From the NCBI RefSeq assembly GCF_020520425.1, contig NC_079491.1, positions 24,543,449 to 24,607,448 on the forward strand: a DNA stretch of 64,000 nucleotides, in the 5' to 3' direction. The notes beneath the pieces were generated by a model. That model made no database searches. It saw only the letters and a program-made list of their open reading frames with translations, and was not told where the DNA came from. The position numbers and the translations under genes were made by a program. Within the stretch, counting starts at the first letter, position 1. Each line of letters starts with the position of its first letter. This stretch comes from Spinacia oleracea. Taxonomy: Eukaryota > Streptophyta > Magnoliopsida > Caryophyllales > Amaranthaceae. Shown here one piece after another: positions 44,815-57,023 of this stretch.

Positions 44815-46492
44815 AGGGTCTGTTTGGTAAGCTATTTCAGTCACCTTAAATCATTAGGTGCTAATATAATAAGTCACCTTAAACAATTATGAGTGTTTGG
44901 CAGATAGCTGAAATAAAATAAAAGGTGGAAAAAGTGACTGATATTGAAACGTTAATCTGATTAACGTTTGAGTTTAAGCTCCTGAAATTATTATTTTCTT
45001 TATAAAAAAAATTGATAATAAAATCCTAAATAATTGATAAACCCCTAATAAAAGGTTATACTTTGTATTTCTTTGGGTAAAAAATCTCGGCAGACTCTGC
45101 AACTAAAAGAACAAACCATTGTTGATTACAACCACGGAAATTTTTGCAATTATTTGATTACTCCCTGCAATTAGGCAACCATTGTCGAACATTGACGCAA
45201 GAACCTTAAGAAAATTGAGTACTCCCTGCAATTAGGCAAGCTTTAGAGGTTAAAGTACGTGTTTAATTTACAGCTTTTGGATTCTTGGTATATTTGATTT
45301 GTTTGTTGGTGGAAATTGAGTAAGAGGCAATGGATATTTGATTTGTTTGTCGTGACACTGGTGGCTTCCGGAAGGTTTGTAACTGACATAAATAATTTGA
45401 CAAGGTAATATGAAGTATTTATGATATCTAAATTCATATCCCTCTGATAATCATAAAGAGCATGTTTGGTATTGCTTTCTTAAAGGGTTGGAAACGGATT
45501 CAGTTAAGCCATTCCATTTGGCATTGTTTGGTTTACAGGTTTTGGTAACGCATACCGTTTCTTGGGTGTAACCTATTCCACCCATCTATTACCGCTCATA
45601 ATCCACCAGTAACAGATACCTGTGGTTCTTTCATCTCTTCCCCCCTCTTTGTCTCTCTCTATCCTCTTCATTCTCTCTTAGTCAGATTGGTCTGCAATTT
45701 ATTCGGTCTACTTATTCTTCATTATCTGTTTTAAGTTTTTCTATAATCCCAATAGCATTTTCTGAAATTTGGAGTTAAAGATTCTTGAATTTGAAATTGG
45801 AACTTTGCAGAGGGAGTTGAATTTTCTAATTTGTATTTTCTAATTTGATAGTCCCCTGTTCTCACATTCTTTAATTACTATGTGTCATGATTTCCACTTT
45901 TTGTCTTCCATTAATATTTTTTTTCTTGGCACTTCCATTTTCGGTTGTGCTAATCATATATTTGTATATTTCATGAATAATTTTCTTTTTTAAAATGGAA
46001 AAATTACCAGGTTAATTAAAACCAAACATAAAAATACGAGTAATACAAGTACAAAGTAAGTTAAATTAAAACTAGTTTAAGTGATTCCATTCCGAAATTG
46101 GAAACCAAACAGTCTATAACAGTAATGGTTGTTGTTACCTTTCCCCTTCCTTATTTCATTCCACTCCACTCCGTTTCCAAATTTTATACCAAACACCCCC
46201 AAAGAGTATACTACTCTATATATTGTATTTTGGACAAAAGGAAGTAAGTTAAAAGTGTTGATTGTATAAATAATAACAACTTTGTGATCCTCTTGTTGCC
46301 TACGTACATAACACTAGTCAAAATCAATAATTATAAATGTCAAAATATATAGAATGTCAATTAAACTACTAAAAATTCCAGGTACTTACGAAACTACTTC
46401 TACCAAACAGACAATATAAGTAACTACCTTATTAATTTCAGTTGCCTTATCAGTTTCAGCTCAATTTCAGCTAGTATCGCCAAACAGAGCCT
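44815..46492. mobile_element. hAT-like element (outer) with a nested element
   Basis: Inverted ends AAGGGTCTGTTTGGTAAGCT and, from the right, TAGGCTCTGTTTGGCGATACT. Further pairing inside uses TTTCAGCTA / TAGCTGAAAT and TAATTTCAG words. No clean target duplication was found. It is interrupted by the element at about 45459-46207. Confidence 0.6.
45459..46207. mobile_element. hAT-like element (inner)
   Basis: Ends CATGTTTGGTATTGC and GGTATAAAATTTGG/ACCAAACACCCCC face each other. Flanking AAAGAG occurs on both sides, a partial duplication. Second-order pairing includes GGAAACGGA near 45491 and TCCGTTTCC near 46170. No protein-coding gene is visible. Confidence 0.6.
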
Positions 46493-47242
46493 AAATCTAT
46501 GATATTTACCGTATATATTTTCTTGGTATAAAGAGATCCAAAATAGAACAAGATAACAAAAAAAATTAAACGTGATTTGATCTTAGATCTTGGATATCAC
46601 CCCTTAAAAATTTACCAACTAAATTAGTTGACGTCCATATGATATGAAAATCGTCGTTATCAACTTATCATATATGGTGGTTAGGACTGAGGTGCAGGGC
46701 AGAGATTGGTAGAAAATGGGGAGAACCAGAAAACCAAACCGTTGTTGATGTCCAAAAAAGGGTAAAATGGGAAAAGTAGGTGTAACTGTCACGGCAGACA
46801 AAGCGCATAAAGTTAACAACTTAACGGTGGGGAGAGGGTGTGGGTCCGATTAGCTTTTTGGCAAATTCCTTCCTGAATGAGTTGTGCTTACAGAATACAG
46901 ATTTACCCACTGACACCATATTTTTGGGCCCACAATTTAATCTTTGATCAAGGCGCCCAGCTTTAAATTCACATTTTTGATACCCACTTATCCATTTTAT
47001 CGTGGGTTCGCCTTTTTTGTATCGAGGAACATGGGAATGTTTGTTTTATTTGCATTTCCCCTCACAGTTTTAAATACGGAGTAATATTTTTATTTAGTAC
47101 TAGTAATACTGTCTTCTCTTTCTGAAAAAAGTATCTTAAATGGTTTTATATACTTCGTATTTTTTTTTATTAAGGATTAGGTATATCTAAAACTCTAAAA
47201 GTAATTGGGTATTTACATTTACTTTTTAATTAGATTAAATAA
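46493..47242. other. Intergenic, no gene seen
   Basis: AT-rich sequence with no recognised coding or element structure. The open minus-strand stretch 46819-46619 shows no domain. Confidence 0.35.
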
Positions 47243-47600
47243 TATTTCATCTGTATTTTAAAAAAAAAATACACTTTTTTTAAACAAACGTATTATTAAA
47301 AGAGATACACTTTTCTTTTTGACATGTTTTGGTCTTTTCTTCCATTATACTCTCTCCGTCCTTTAATACTCGCGCCGGTCAAACCGGTGCGGAGTTTAGA
47401 CGTTTGAATTGACTTAGTTGATAGTGATGTATTTTTTTTAATATAGTTAGTGAGAAATGTGTAAGGAGTAAATGGTAATGGGAGTGTGAATTTTTAAATG
47501 ATTTTTTTTGTAGGGGATGAGTTAGTAGGTAAGTGTGAGAAATGATACAATATTGGTTAAAAAAAAATTCATTTATAGAAGCGGTGCAAGTACTAAGGGA

Positions 47601-47945
47601 TGTTAACATTATATGATATACTTGCTACTTGTTCTATTTATGAAGCTGAAACAAGGCATACAACATCAGCATTTCAACATCTCAGCTTGAAGCATTGCAA
47701 GCTTGATTAGTCTGCACTGTCAGCATACAGTCAGCACCCTAGGTGCACTTTCTGTTATTTTGCTGACATCATGATCAGTTAGTTATAACAACTTATAGAT
47801 GCTTCTAGAATTCTAGCTTGTATATAAGCACTCCTCACTGTAATTCTGTTATTCATTCATTCGAATATACAAAAGCTCCCAAACACTCTCTGCATTCTTT
47901 TGCTCTCAAACTGCTGATCAATTGTTCTTGTTTCAAGTTTTGTCA
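47601..47945 (+). repeat. 5' LTR of the copia element
   Basis: 345 bases, nearly identical to 56679-57023. Directly followed by the primer-binding site. Confidence 0.95.
47821..47827 (+). promoter_or_regulatory. TATA box in the copia LTR
   Basis: TATATAA lies 125 bases before the LTR end and about 25-30 bases before a plausible transcription start. The right LTR carries the same box near 56899. Confidence 0.65.
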
Positions 47946-47957
47946 TGGTATCAGAGC
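47946..47957 (+). other. Primer-binding site (tRNA-Met type)
   Basis: TGGTATCAGAGC starts right after the LTR end TGTCA. This is the common plant copia PBS, complementary to the 3' end of initiator tRNA-Met. Confidence 0.9.
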
Positions 47958-48118
47958 AGGATTAAAGATCCTTAGCTCAATTGTTTCTGAAATTCCGCAA
48001 AATTGTTTTGCTCTAAATCATTCTGTGTACTTGTTCTTTTGAGTTTCGATCGTTCTGATTCTATCTCCTTCTTTGCTGAATCTGTTTCTTGATTTCAAAA
48101 CCTGTTCAAGTTTTGATA

Positions 48119-51100
48119 ATGGCTGCTGGTGATCACAACACTGACAATTCACTGAGAAACAATGTTTTACCTCCAAATCAAGATCCAGCAAGCATATACT
48201 ATATACATCCTTCTGATGCAAACTCAGTACAATTAATTTCTTTCAAATTCAATGGTGAGGAAGGTTTCACTAGCTGGAAGAGATCAATGCTACTTGCATT
48301 GTCTGCTAAGAACAAAATTGGTTTTGTTGATGGTAGTTTTATCAAACCTGATTTTGGCACAGCTGAACACAAGGCCTGGGAAAGATGTAATGATCTAGTG
48401 TGCTCACTGATTTTAGGGAATTTGAATGAGACTATAGCCAAAAGTGTTATGTTCATGAAGTCTGCAAGAGATATTTGGACTGATTTGGAAGACAGATTTG
48501 GTTTTGCATCACTAGCACAGATTTATTCTCTTGAGCAAAAATTGGCTGAAATAAGCCAAGGAGATAAATCTGTAGCTGAGTTCTTCACTGAAATCAAATA
48601 TGTGTGGGATGCAATTGAGGAAGCAAATCCTTTACCATACTGTACTTGCAATAATTGTACCTGTAATGTGACAAAGAAAATTTTTCAGAGGCAACAAGAG
48701 AGAATGGTGATGCAGTTTATGATGAAACTCAATGATCATTTTTCTACTATTAGAGGAAATGTACTGATGGTTCCAACTTTGCCCAAGGTATCTGAAGCTT
48801 ACAGGTTATTTGCTCAAGAAGAGAGGCACAAGGAGGTTTCTCAAGCTAGTAATCAAGTTGAAACACTGGCTTTTGCAGCTGAGAAAAGGAGGTTTACTGG
48901 AGATCATTGGAACTCTAGCAACAAAACTTACAAAACTGGTTTTCAGACAGGTTATCAATCTGGTTCTCAGAAATCTGGAGGAACCAATAGATTTAGTAAA
49001 CCAGGATCCAACTACTACTGCACACATTGTCAAACACAGGGACACAGTGTGGAGAGATGCTTCAAGATTCATGGTTATCCACCTGTCTACAAGACTGCAA
49101 GAGACAATAAGGTTGCAGCAGTTTCATTTGGTGACAATTCTAATAACAGTGTGCCAGAGTTGCCACAAACTGAAGCATCTCCAACTATCACAGTGGAGCA
49201 ATATCAGCAGCTTATGGATATGTTGTCTAAACAACAACAACAGAATGCTAATACCAATCCTAACCTGGCTATGATGGCAGGTAATGTCTGTTTACTCTCT
49301 CACACTAAATCTAAATGGCTGTTAGATAGTGGAGCTTCAGACCATTATTGTCATGATTTGTCCCAATTTTCATGTTATAAGCCTGTTGACAATCAGAATA
49401 CTTACATTACTATACCTGATGGGAGCAACATTGCAGTGAAACACATAGGTTCAGTAACACTGAATGATGGTATAATTTTGAACAATGTCTTACATGTTCC
49501 AGATTTTAAGTATAATCTGATATCTGTACATAAGTTGTGTCAAGATTTGCAATGTGAGATTCATTTCACTCATGATAAGTGCTTTGTTTGCTGCCAGCAA
49601 GGGAGGCTGATTCCTCTTGGTGATATGAAATCAGGTCTATACAAGTTGGGAGAACAAGAATCTGGAAAAGTCACCCCTGTCCAAACACACATCTGTAATG
49701 TGGCTTGTTCATCCACAGTAGATAATGCTAAATTGTGGCATTTAAGACTTGGACACTTACCTTTTAATAGACTGAAACTAATAAATCCTAGTTGTGATGT
49801 GTCTGCTTGTTTACAAGACACCATTTGCCAAGTGTGTCCTGCTGCAAAGCAAACTAGGTTGAATTTTCCTCACAGTAGTATTAAGTCAACTAAGCCATTT
49901 GATCTTGTACACATAGATGTTTGGGGTCCTCATGCTGTAAAAACACCTTCTGGTTGTACTCAGTTTTTGACTATTGTTGATGATTATACCAGATTTACTT
50001 GGATCCATTTTCTGAAAAACAAAATTGATTGTGTTTCTGTTATGGATAATTTCTTGAATATGGTTGAAACACAATTTAGAGTGAAGGTTAAATGTATTAG
50101 ATCAGATAATGCCAAGGAACTTTGTGAAGGGGATATGAAGAAATTATATCTGAAGTTGGGCATTCTAATCCAAACCAGTTGTAGCCATACACCCCAACAG
50201 AATGGTGTTGTAGAAAGGAAGCATAAACACTTGTTAGAAACAGCAAGAGCCTTATACATACAGTCCAAAGTACCAGAGAGATTTTGGGGGGAATGTATAC
50301 TTTGTGCTGCTTATTTGATCAACAGGATGCCTTTGCAATCCTTGAAGCTTGAATCTCCTTACTATAGGTTGTTTGACCAGACTCCAAATCTCTCACACTT
50401 GAGGACTTTTGGTTGTCTTTGTTATGTGTCCACAACCAAAGTAGGGAGAACAAAATTGAACCCAAGGGCCACTCCCTGTGTGTTCATGGGTTACTCAACA
50501 ACACAGAAGGGATATAAAGTTCTGGAAATAGATACAAACAGATTCTTTGTATCAAGAGACATACATTTTCATGAAAAACACTTTCCATTTCACCTTTATC
50601 ACAAACACAAATCCACAAATATCTCTCCTTACACCAATGCCATCTATCTTCCTACTTTTTTATCCCCTACAGTTTTTGATCCACCAGATTTTTCTTCACC
50701 CACTACCATTTTTCCTCCTCATTCCATAACACCACAAGCTAATGTGTCACCTGAACCCTTCACTCCATCACCATCACCATCCACATCTGCTTCTCCTTCT
50801 GTACATAGTACAGAAACTTCTTCTTCTTCTTCTCCAACAAATTCATCCACTCAATCTTCTACTCCTTCTGTACATAGTACAGAAACATCTCAATCTACTT
50901 CTAGTTCCACTTCTGAACCACTTCCTTATCCCATCATCAGACAATCTGCAAGATCACACAAACCACCTGCATATTTGGATGCTTATGAATGTTTTACTGC
51001 CTCAAATCCAGACACAATACCAGTTGCTCAACACTGGTGCAATCTGGTTTCATATGTTACTTTTCCAGAGGAATTTCAAGCTTTCCTTACTCATGTTTGT

Positions 51101-51298
51101 GACATCAAGGAACCTTCATCTTATACTGAAGCTGCTAAACACCCCTTATGGGTTGAGGCAATGACAAAAGAACTGGATGCTTTAGACAGAAACTACACCT
51201 GGGAGTTGGTGGAACTACCTAAAGGGACACTACTACAAAAGTGGGCAAAGAGACCCGTCCAAAATGGCCTAAGAGATCCTCTTAGAGGGGGTCTCTAG
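48119..51298 (+). pseudogene. Copia gag-protease-integrase (5' part of the polyprotein)
   Basis: The ATG at 48119 opens MAAGDHNTDNS. Gag ends in the zinc knuckle CTHCQTQGHSVERC (about residue 300). The protease motif LLDSGASDH is at about residue 402. The integrase HHCC region starts HLRLGH near residue 540, followed by the catalytic DVWG region and DNAKEL, then a Ser/Thr/Pro-rich linker encoded at about 50750-50930. The genuine frame ends at 51227, where the CACTA element starts; the frame then runs through transposon DNA to a stop at 51298, adding foreign residues. Without the insertion the frame would continue into 55262. This part has no internal stop. Confidence 0.93.
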
Positions 51299-51834
51299 AT
51301 GGGGGGGTCTCTTTTTAAAAGAGACCCCCTCATCTAGAGGGGGTCTGTTTGTTAAAAACAAGAGACCCAATATTTAAGAAAAGGGGTCTCTTATGTTAAC
51401 AGTAAGACAAATAATTTAGCTAGGGAAGAGACCCCTTATTAGAGATATGGGGTTTGTCTGTGGAAAAATTCAGACCCCATATCTAACACAGGGGGTCTCT
51501 TTGATATTTTTTAATATTATTTTATCAAACAAACTTAGACCCCATATGTAAGATAACGGGTCTCTTTTTCATTTTTTAATATAAAAAAAAGACCCATCAT
51601 CTTAGATATTGGGTCTCTTTGCCAATTTTTTATTAAAAAAAATAAATAATATTATTTTGAAACAGCAGCACTATTATTGCTTAAACTTAAATTAAAAAAC
51701 CAACTTTAATACAACACCAAAAATTCATATTCGACCAAAATCTTACAAAATACTTCATGGTCTATCATGAATAAAAACCCAAACATGTACATATATATAT
51801 CTGAAAGTTGTAAGTACAAGAAATATATATTACT

Positions 51835-51920
51835 CTATATCTCCTCATTTAAACCTTGCATCTTCATCGATATGCTAATCATTTCAAGGCCGGGAAAATC
51901 ACGAGCGATGCTTCTGATCC
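51835..51920 (-). pseudogene. Coding-like terminal exon in the CACTA element
   Basis: After an acceptor-like ATTCAG the minus strand reads IRSIARDFPGLEMISISMKM and ends QGLNEEI with TAG. The composition and the acceptor suggest a terminal exon, but I do not recognise the protein. Confidence 0.3.
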
Positions 51921-54435
51921 CTGAATGTGAAAGGTAGACAAATGTAGAGGAATTAGTATATAACGATAAAACAGAACACAAGACATACGGACATGATCAC
52001 ACTAATGCCGAAACAGACCGAGGAAGTTAACAAATATCTCTATATTCCTTCTTACAAGAATCATCGGTTTACAAACACCAATGATTTAGGTAGGTATAAG
52101 AATGAACAAAACATCTGTCTCACACAATGTTCTGAAATATTATTATGTAATACATTACCGCTCTTAGGCCTAAAAAGAATTTACAGACTCCTAAACAAGT
52201 CACCCAAACTTAATAGTGAAATGAACACTAATCCACAAACAAAAGCCTAGGCAAATGACAAGTGACAAGAATCACCTGAAAACAAATGATAGAGAAAATG
52301 AGGTACATATTTTTCAAAAGAAAAAATAAAATATCTTAAAGAGTTATAGAAGAGAATCACAAGCTAGAGTTGATCGTTGCAGACGACCAGTCTTGTTAAT
52401 TAATTAAGATAAGCCATCACTTGCGCCTTGGCAACTTAATATGTCAAGAGTCACAATATAAACACAAGCATATATCAATTCAGATAATCAAACACCTTCT
52501 ACAGAACATCTATAATATCATTCACGACCAGATTTGTAGCTTGTACCATAAGGAAAATGAGAATCATATTAAAGTGGCTTGGTGTAAACAAAACTGCTAT
52601 AACCTGGCAACTAAGAAAATCACATTGTTCAAAACAATTGAAATAAAATAGCTTGGTAGCAAATACAAGCCTGTCCCTGGATAGAGAACTAGAGGACATG
52701 ATAGATATTATCAATGCATAAATTATTCGGAAATATCAATTAAAAGAAAAATACAACATTCAAACTTATTAAAGCACTAAAAGATGGAGCAAAACATACT
52801 TAAATTGTAGAAAAAATCTGTCCAGAGGTAAGATTTTTGCAGGGTCATTTTTCAAAGAAAAAACTTTGCAAATTCTCAAACATTCAATTAAAAGGAATAC
52901 CAAATGAGCCAATAAAAATTGAAAATGGAGAGAGGGAAAATGAGCTTTACATATTCGTTACCGAAAGTTCCTTCAACTTCCCTTTAAGCTTTAGATTCAT
53001 CCACTCTTGTGTTAAGTTAGATCTGACAACACCAACAGAACCGCAACAACAGCAGCTCCGGCGAGGCTACAGAGTGACTTCGACGAGTCTGCCATAGGAA
53101 AGATGAAGCAGCGGAGTGAAATGAGTGAAGAAGAGGAGTGAAATGAGTGAAGAAGAGACCACAATAACACCAACCTCGACACCAATGGTTTGACAATTAG
53201 CAGCCTTCGCCGATGGCGAAGCGCCAGCAGGGCTGACGGTACGCAATTCTTGCCGGAAATGAGTAAGAAATCTAGAAGAAAAAGTTAGGGTTTTATAAAT
53301 TGAGGGTTTAATTCAATTCAATTTATTAATGCAATAAATTAGTAGAGAGATTACCAGTTCATAACTAGCAACGATATCGTCAACAACCACCAGAACCCCA
53401 AACAGCGGCGGCGAAATAAGGGAAGAGAGCAGAGATGACAAAATTCACATTATTGGATCAATTGAAGAAGATAAATTCCGGTGAGGTGCAGAAATGAGTG
53501 AATTAGGGATTTATAGATTGATTGACGAACATAAATCTGGGTTTTGATTGTGAACAAAGAAGTGAGAATTTTGGAATGAGTAGATCTAAGGGGGGAGTCA
53601 GGATTGGTTTTCTGTGCTTGCAACAACCTGATTAAGTCTGAAAGCTCAGACAAACAGCAGCAAAAGATTATGCGGAGGCTAATGAACTTACAATGAATGC
53701 AGGTGCATTAGTTTGTTTTGCACAATACCCAGGGACACCATCACCAATCCCAACAGCCACATGAGTTGCCCAGTTAATATAGTATTATAGTCTTGTCTAT
53801 TTTACCATTCTAAGTCCCATTCAAATAGATAGTATCTATACATCTCCACCAAACGTGCTAGTTGCAAGCAGAAAGCAAGTTTATCATTCAATGAAGCCTT
53901 TATTAGTGTTTTTTCTTTTACCACAACAAAACCAAGGCCTTATTCCCAAAATGGATAAGGGTTTCATGTACATGAACCATATCGATTTTACTCAATATCA
54001 AAAATCTTTCCACTAACATATTACCTTAGGGAAAAAACCTACAAGCAATTAAATAAATAATAATTGTAACCCAAAGCTCAAGCAAAGATGAACAAACAAA
54101 CCCAAAAAATGTCCAAACAAAGATGAAAACAAACCCAAAAGATTCCAATCACTTTTATATCAACAAATTTGATTACCTTCCTAAACCTTTTCTCATACCA
54201 ATAAAAACTTCAGCAAAACTAACAAATTGTCATGAAAATCACAAATTATACGAACATAATGCAAAACTATAATTAGATACCCGAACATTAATAATTATAA
54301 TTCACTATTATCACAATGTTGTTGGAATCTAAAAAAGAAAACGATAAATCCCGATGATCTAAAACCAACAAAATCACCAAAAACACGCATCTGAATAACT
54401 TTCTTGTATTAACTTGCGAAACAAATTAAAATTAC

Positions 54436-54536
54436 CAGAACAGCTTGGTAGGCAGAGAGAGTATTCTTAGCCGCCTCCTTCCTCTCAGATCTAGTGGTCA
54501 ACTCAGCATTAGTATCAATCGAAACAAGAATAAATT
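54436..54536 (-). pseudogene. 14-3-3-like gene fragment captured by the CACTA element
   Basis: The minus strand is open and reads ...TNAELTTRSERKEAAKNTLS then AYQAVL, followed by GGTAAT as a splice donor. The piece resembles the 14-3-3 stretch AEFK-G-ERKEAAENTLLAYK-A, whose exon also ends soon after AYK-A in plant genes as I remember. It is too short to work and lacks the phosphopeptide-binding residues. Identification rests on about 20 residues. Confidence 0.5.
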
Positions 54537-54585
54537 CAATCAATTTCAGGTAACATCCCAGATGTAATGAATCGAATAAATAACC

Positions 54586-54747
54586 CTAATTCTCCTGGAA
54601 ATCGTGAAAAATATTCGAAAATTCTTCAACTTCACTTCGACCTTGCGATTCATCCCTTGTCTGCTCGATCTGTTGATTGAGCTCATCGACTGGAATCTGC
54701 GTACAAACCTCCATGAATTGTATGGATTTCAATGACCGAATTTGCAT
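54586..54747 (-). CDS. Short ORF (53 codons) in the CACTA element, unknown
   Basis: The ATG at 54747 begins MQIRSLKSIQFMEV and continues with an acidic, Gln-rich stretch (PVDELNQQIEQTRDES) to TAG at 54586. It lies just upstream, in transcription order, of the 14-3-3-like piece and could be the first exon of the same capture. No family is recognised; it may be chance. Confidence 0.3.
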   Translation of the reverse strand: MQIRSLKSIQFMEVCTQIPVDELNQQIEQTRDESQGRSEVEEFSNIFHDFQEN

Positions 54748-55258
54748 TGTTGCTTAAAAATTGAAATTTGATTTTGAAAATTAGGGTTTTTCATTCAACT
54801 CTAGTGAGCTGCAGAAATTGGTGATATTGGGGAGTGATTGAGGAAGATAAATTGGAGTTTTGATTGAGAACAAAGGAGTGAAAAGTTTGGGATGCGATTT
54901 TGCTACAAATTCGATTAGATCTGAAATGGGGGAGTAGGGTTGGGTTTTCGCTGGTAGAAGGAAGGGGAAAAGAAAATTGGGCGTTAATTAAATTAAACAA
55001 TGACTATTTTCCGTATGAATTAAATTAAACAGATCCCTCATGGTAGTTAACGGCTCTCTTCTTTTTTACACTCCGTGGACCCCGCTTATATAAGAGACTC
55101 CGTATCTGTGAAAATGGGTGTGTTGTGTATCTTTTATTTTCCGGGTTAATAGAAGAGACCCGTTATTGATAATATGAGGTCTTTTTAACTAAAGAGACCC
55201 GTTATGTATTCAAAAGGGTCTGTTTTTAGGGATCTCTTTGGACATTTTTGTAGTAGTG

Positions 55259-56671
55259 GGAAAAGAGCTATTGGTTGTAAATGGGTATTCAAAGTGAAGC
55301 TGAAATCCACTGGGGCTTTAGAAAGGTGCAAAGCTAGATTAGTGGCCAAAGGATACAATCAAAAATATGGGATTGATTATGAGGAGACTTTCAGTCCAGT
55401 GGTGAAAATGAGCACCATTAGATGTCTTCTTGCAGTTGCAGCAAGCAGGAAATGGCCCCTTTTTCAATTAGATGTCAACAATGCTTTTTTACATGGTGAT
55501 TTGAAGGAGGAAGTGTACATGCAAGTACCAGAAGGAATTGACAATCCAACCAACAAAGTGTGTAGATTGATCAAGTCTATATATGGGTTGAAGCAAGCTT
55601 CAAGACAGTGGCATGAGAAGCTATTAACTGCTTTAGAAAAACAAGGGTTTATGCAGTCTAAACATGATTACAGCTTGTTTATTAACAAGCAAGATGGGCA
55701 TATCAATATTGCAGCAGTCTATGTTGATGACATAATCTTGACAGGGACTGATTCAGATAAGCTACACTCTTTGAAGGCTTATTTACACCAGGAGTTCAGC
55801 ATCAAAGATTTAGGAACTCTTAACTATTTCCTTGGCATGGAAGTAGGATACACTTCTGATGGAATAATTCTTAGCCAAAAGAAATTTACCAAAGAACTCA
55901 TTGAGTGCTGTGGTTTGGATGTATCCAAGAGAACAGTTACACCTTTACCAGTAAATGTCAAGCTCAGTAACACAGAAGGTGAACTTTATTCTGACACAGA
56001 AAAGTACAGATCACTAGTTGGAAAGTTGAATTTCTTAACACACACAAGACCTGATCTCTCATATGCAGTACAAACACTGAGTCAGTTTCTGCAATGCCCT
56101 AGAATGCCACATGTAGCAGCTTTGCACCACACTTCGAAGTATCTGGCACACACAGAAGGTCAAGGGATTTTGTTAAAAAGTTCAAACAATATCAGCTTAC
56201 AGGCTTTCTCAGATTCAGATTGGGCTTCTTGTCCAGATTCTAGAAGATCCACCACTGGATACATTCTTTTACTTGGTGGTTCACCAGTGTCTTGGAAGTC
56301 TAAAAAGCAAGGAACAGTTTCTAAATCTTCAGCAGAAGCAGAATATAGGGCAATGGCAGCTGCTGCTTCTGAGGTGACTTGGATAGTTAATTTATTGGAA
56401 GATTTGGGTGTTTATGATCTCAAGCCAATCACACTTGCACTGTGATAACCAATCAGCCTTACACATTGCTAAAAATCCAGTGTTCCATGAGAGAACAAAA
56501 CACATTGAGATAGACTGCCACTTTACAAGAGATAAAGTCCTAGAGGGATTGTTGCACCTCACTTATCTACCTACACAGCAACAATTGGCTGATATTTTTA
56601 CCAAACCTCTCTCATCTGTACAGTTCCAGACTCTCTTGTCCAAGATTGGAGCTTGTGAGCCTCCATCTTGA
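55259..56671 (+). pseudogene. Copia reverse transcriptase / RNase H (3' part of the polyprotein), frameshifted
   Basis: The frame resumes right after the CACTA element with KRAIGCKWVFKVK. RT motifs are intact: QLDVNNAFLHGDL, SIYGLKQASRQWH and the catalytic YVDDIILTG. RNase H carries SDSDWASCPDSRRSTTGY and SKSSAEAEYRA. One extra base at about 56437 shifts the frame within the region leading to [13 protein letters not shown], so the main frame stops at 56445 and the last 77 residues continue in another frame to 56671. This is the only shift seen in the copia coding region. Confidence 0.93.
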
Positions 56672-56678
56672 GGGGGGA
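56670..56678 (+). other. Polypurine tract of the copia element
   Basis: GAGGGGGGA directly before the right LTR start TGTTAAC, overlapping the end of the pol stop region. Confidence 0.8.
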
Positions 56679-57023
56679 TGTTAACATTATATGATATACT
56701 TGCTACTTGATCTATTTATGAAGCTGAAACAAGGCATACAACATCAGCATTTCAACATCTCAGCTTGAAGCATTGCAAGCTTGATTAGTCTGCACTGTCA
56801 GCATACAGTCAGCACCCTAGGTGCACTTTCTGTTATTTTGCTGACATCATGATCAGTTAGTTATAACAACTTATAAATGCTTCTAGAATTTTAGCTTGTA
56901 TATAAGCACTCCTCACTGTAATTCTGTTATTCATTCATTCGAATATACAAAAGCTCCCAAACACTCTCTGCATTCTTTTGCTCTCAAACTGCTGATCAAT
57001 TGTTCTTGTTTCAAGTTTTGTCA
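56679..57023 (+). repeat. 3' LTR of the copia element
   Basis: 345 bases matching 47601-47945 except for about three positions. Followed by AGGGA, the target duplication. Confidence 0.95.

Larger units (their letters stand above)
51228..55258. mobile_element. Non-autonomous CACTA transposon inside copia pol
   Basis: A 4031-base element with CACTACTACAAAA at the left and its exact inverse at the right, and a 3-base duplication GGA (51225-51227 and 55259-55261). Subterminal AGAGACCC / GGGTCTCTT motifs repeat at 51246-51620 and 55080-55225. No transposase is present. Minus-strand coding-like pieces lie at 51835-51920, about 53690-53765, 54436-54536 and 54586-54747. Blocks near 53450-53620 and 54780-54970 are diverged copies of each other. 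It belongs to a different family from the element at 38579-43177, since ends and subterminal motifs differ. Confidence 0.95.
47601..57023 (+). mobile_element. Ty1/copia LTR retrotransposon, split by a CACTA element
   Basis: Two 345-base LTRs (47601-47945 and 56679-57023) flank a gag-pol gene. The target duplication AGGGA is at 47596-47600 and 57024-57028. The LTRs start TGTTAAC and end TTTTGTCA and differ at about three positions, so insertion is recent. A tRNA-Met-type primer site follows the left LTR and a polypurine tract (GAGGGGGGA) precedes the right one. Without the CACTA insert the element would be about 5.4 kb. The domain order (gag, protease, integrase, RT, RNase H) is the copia order. 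Confidence 0.96.

Noticed and set aside
50742-51164. 140-codon His/Leu-rich ORF
   Set aside because: Out-of-frame shadow of the Ser/Thr/Pro-rich linker of the copia polyprotein.
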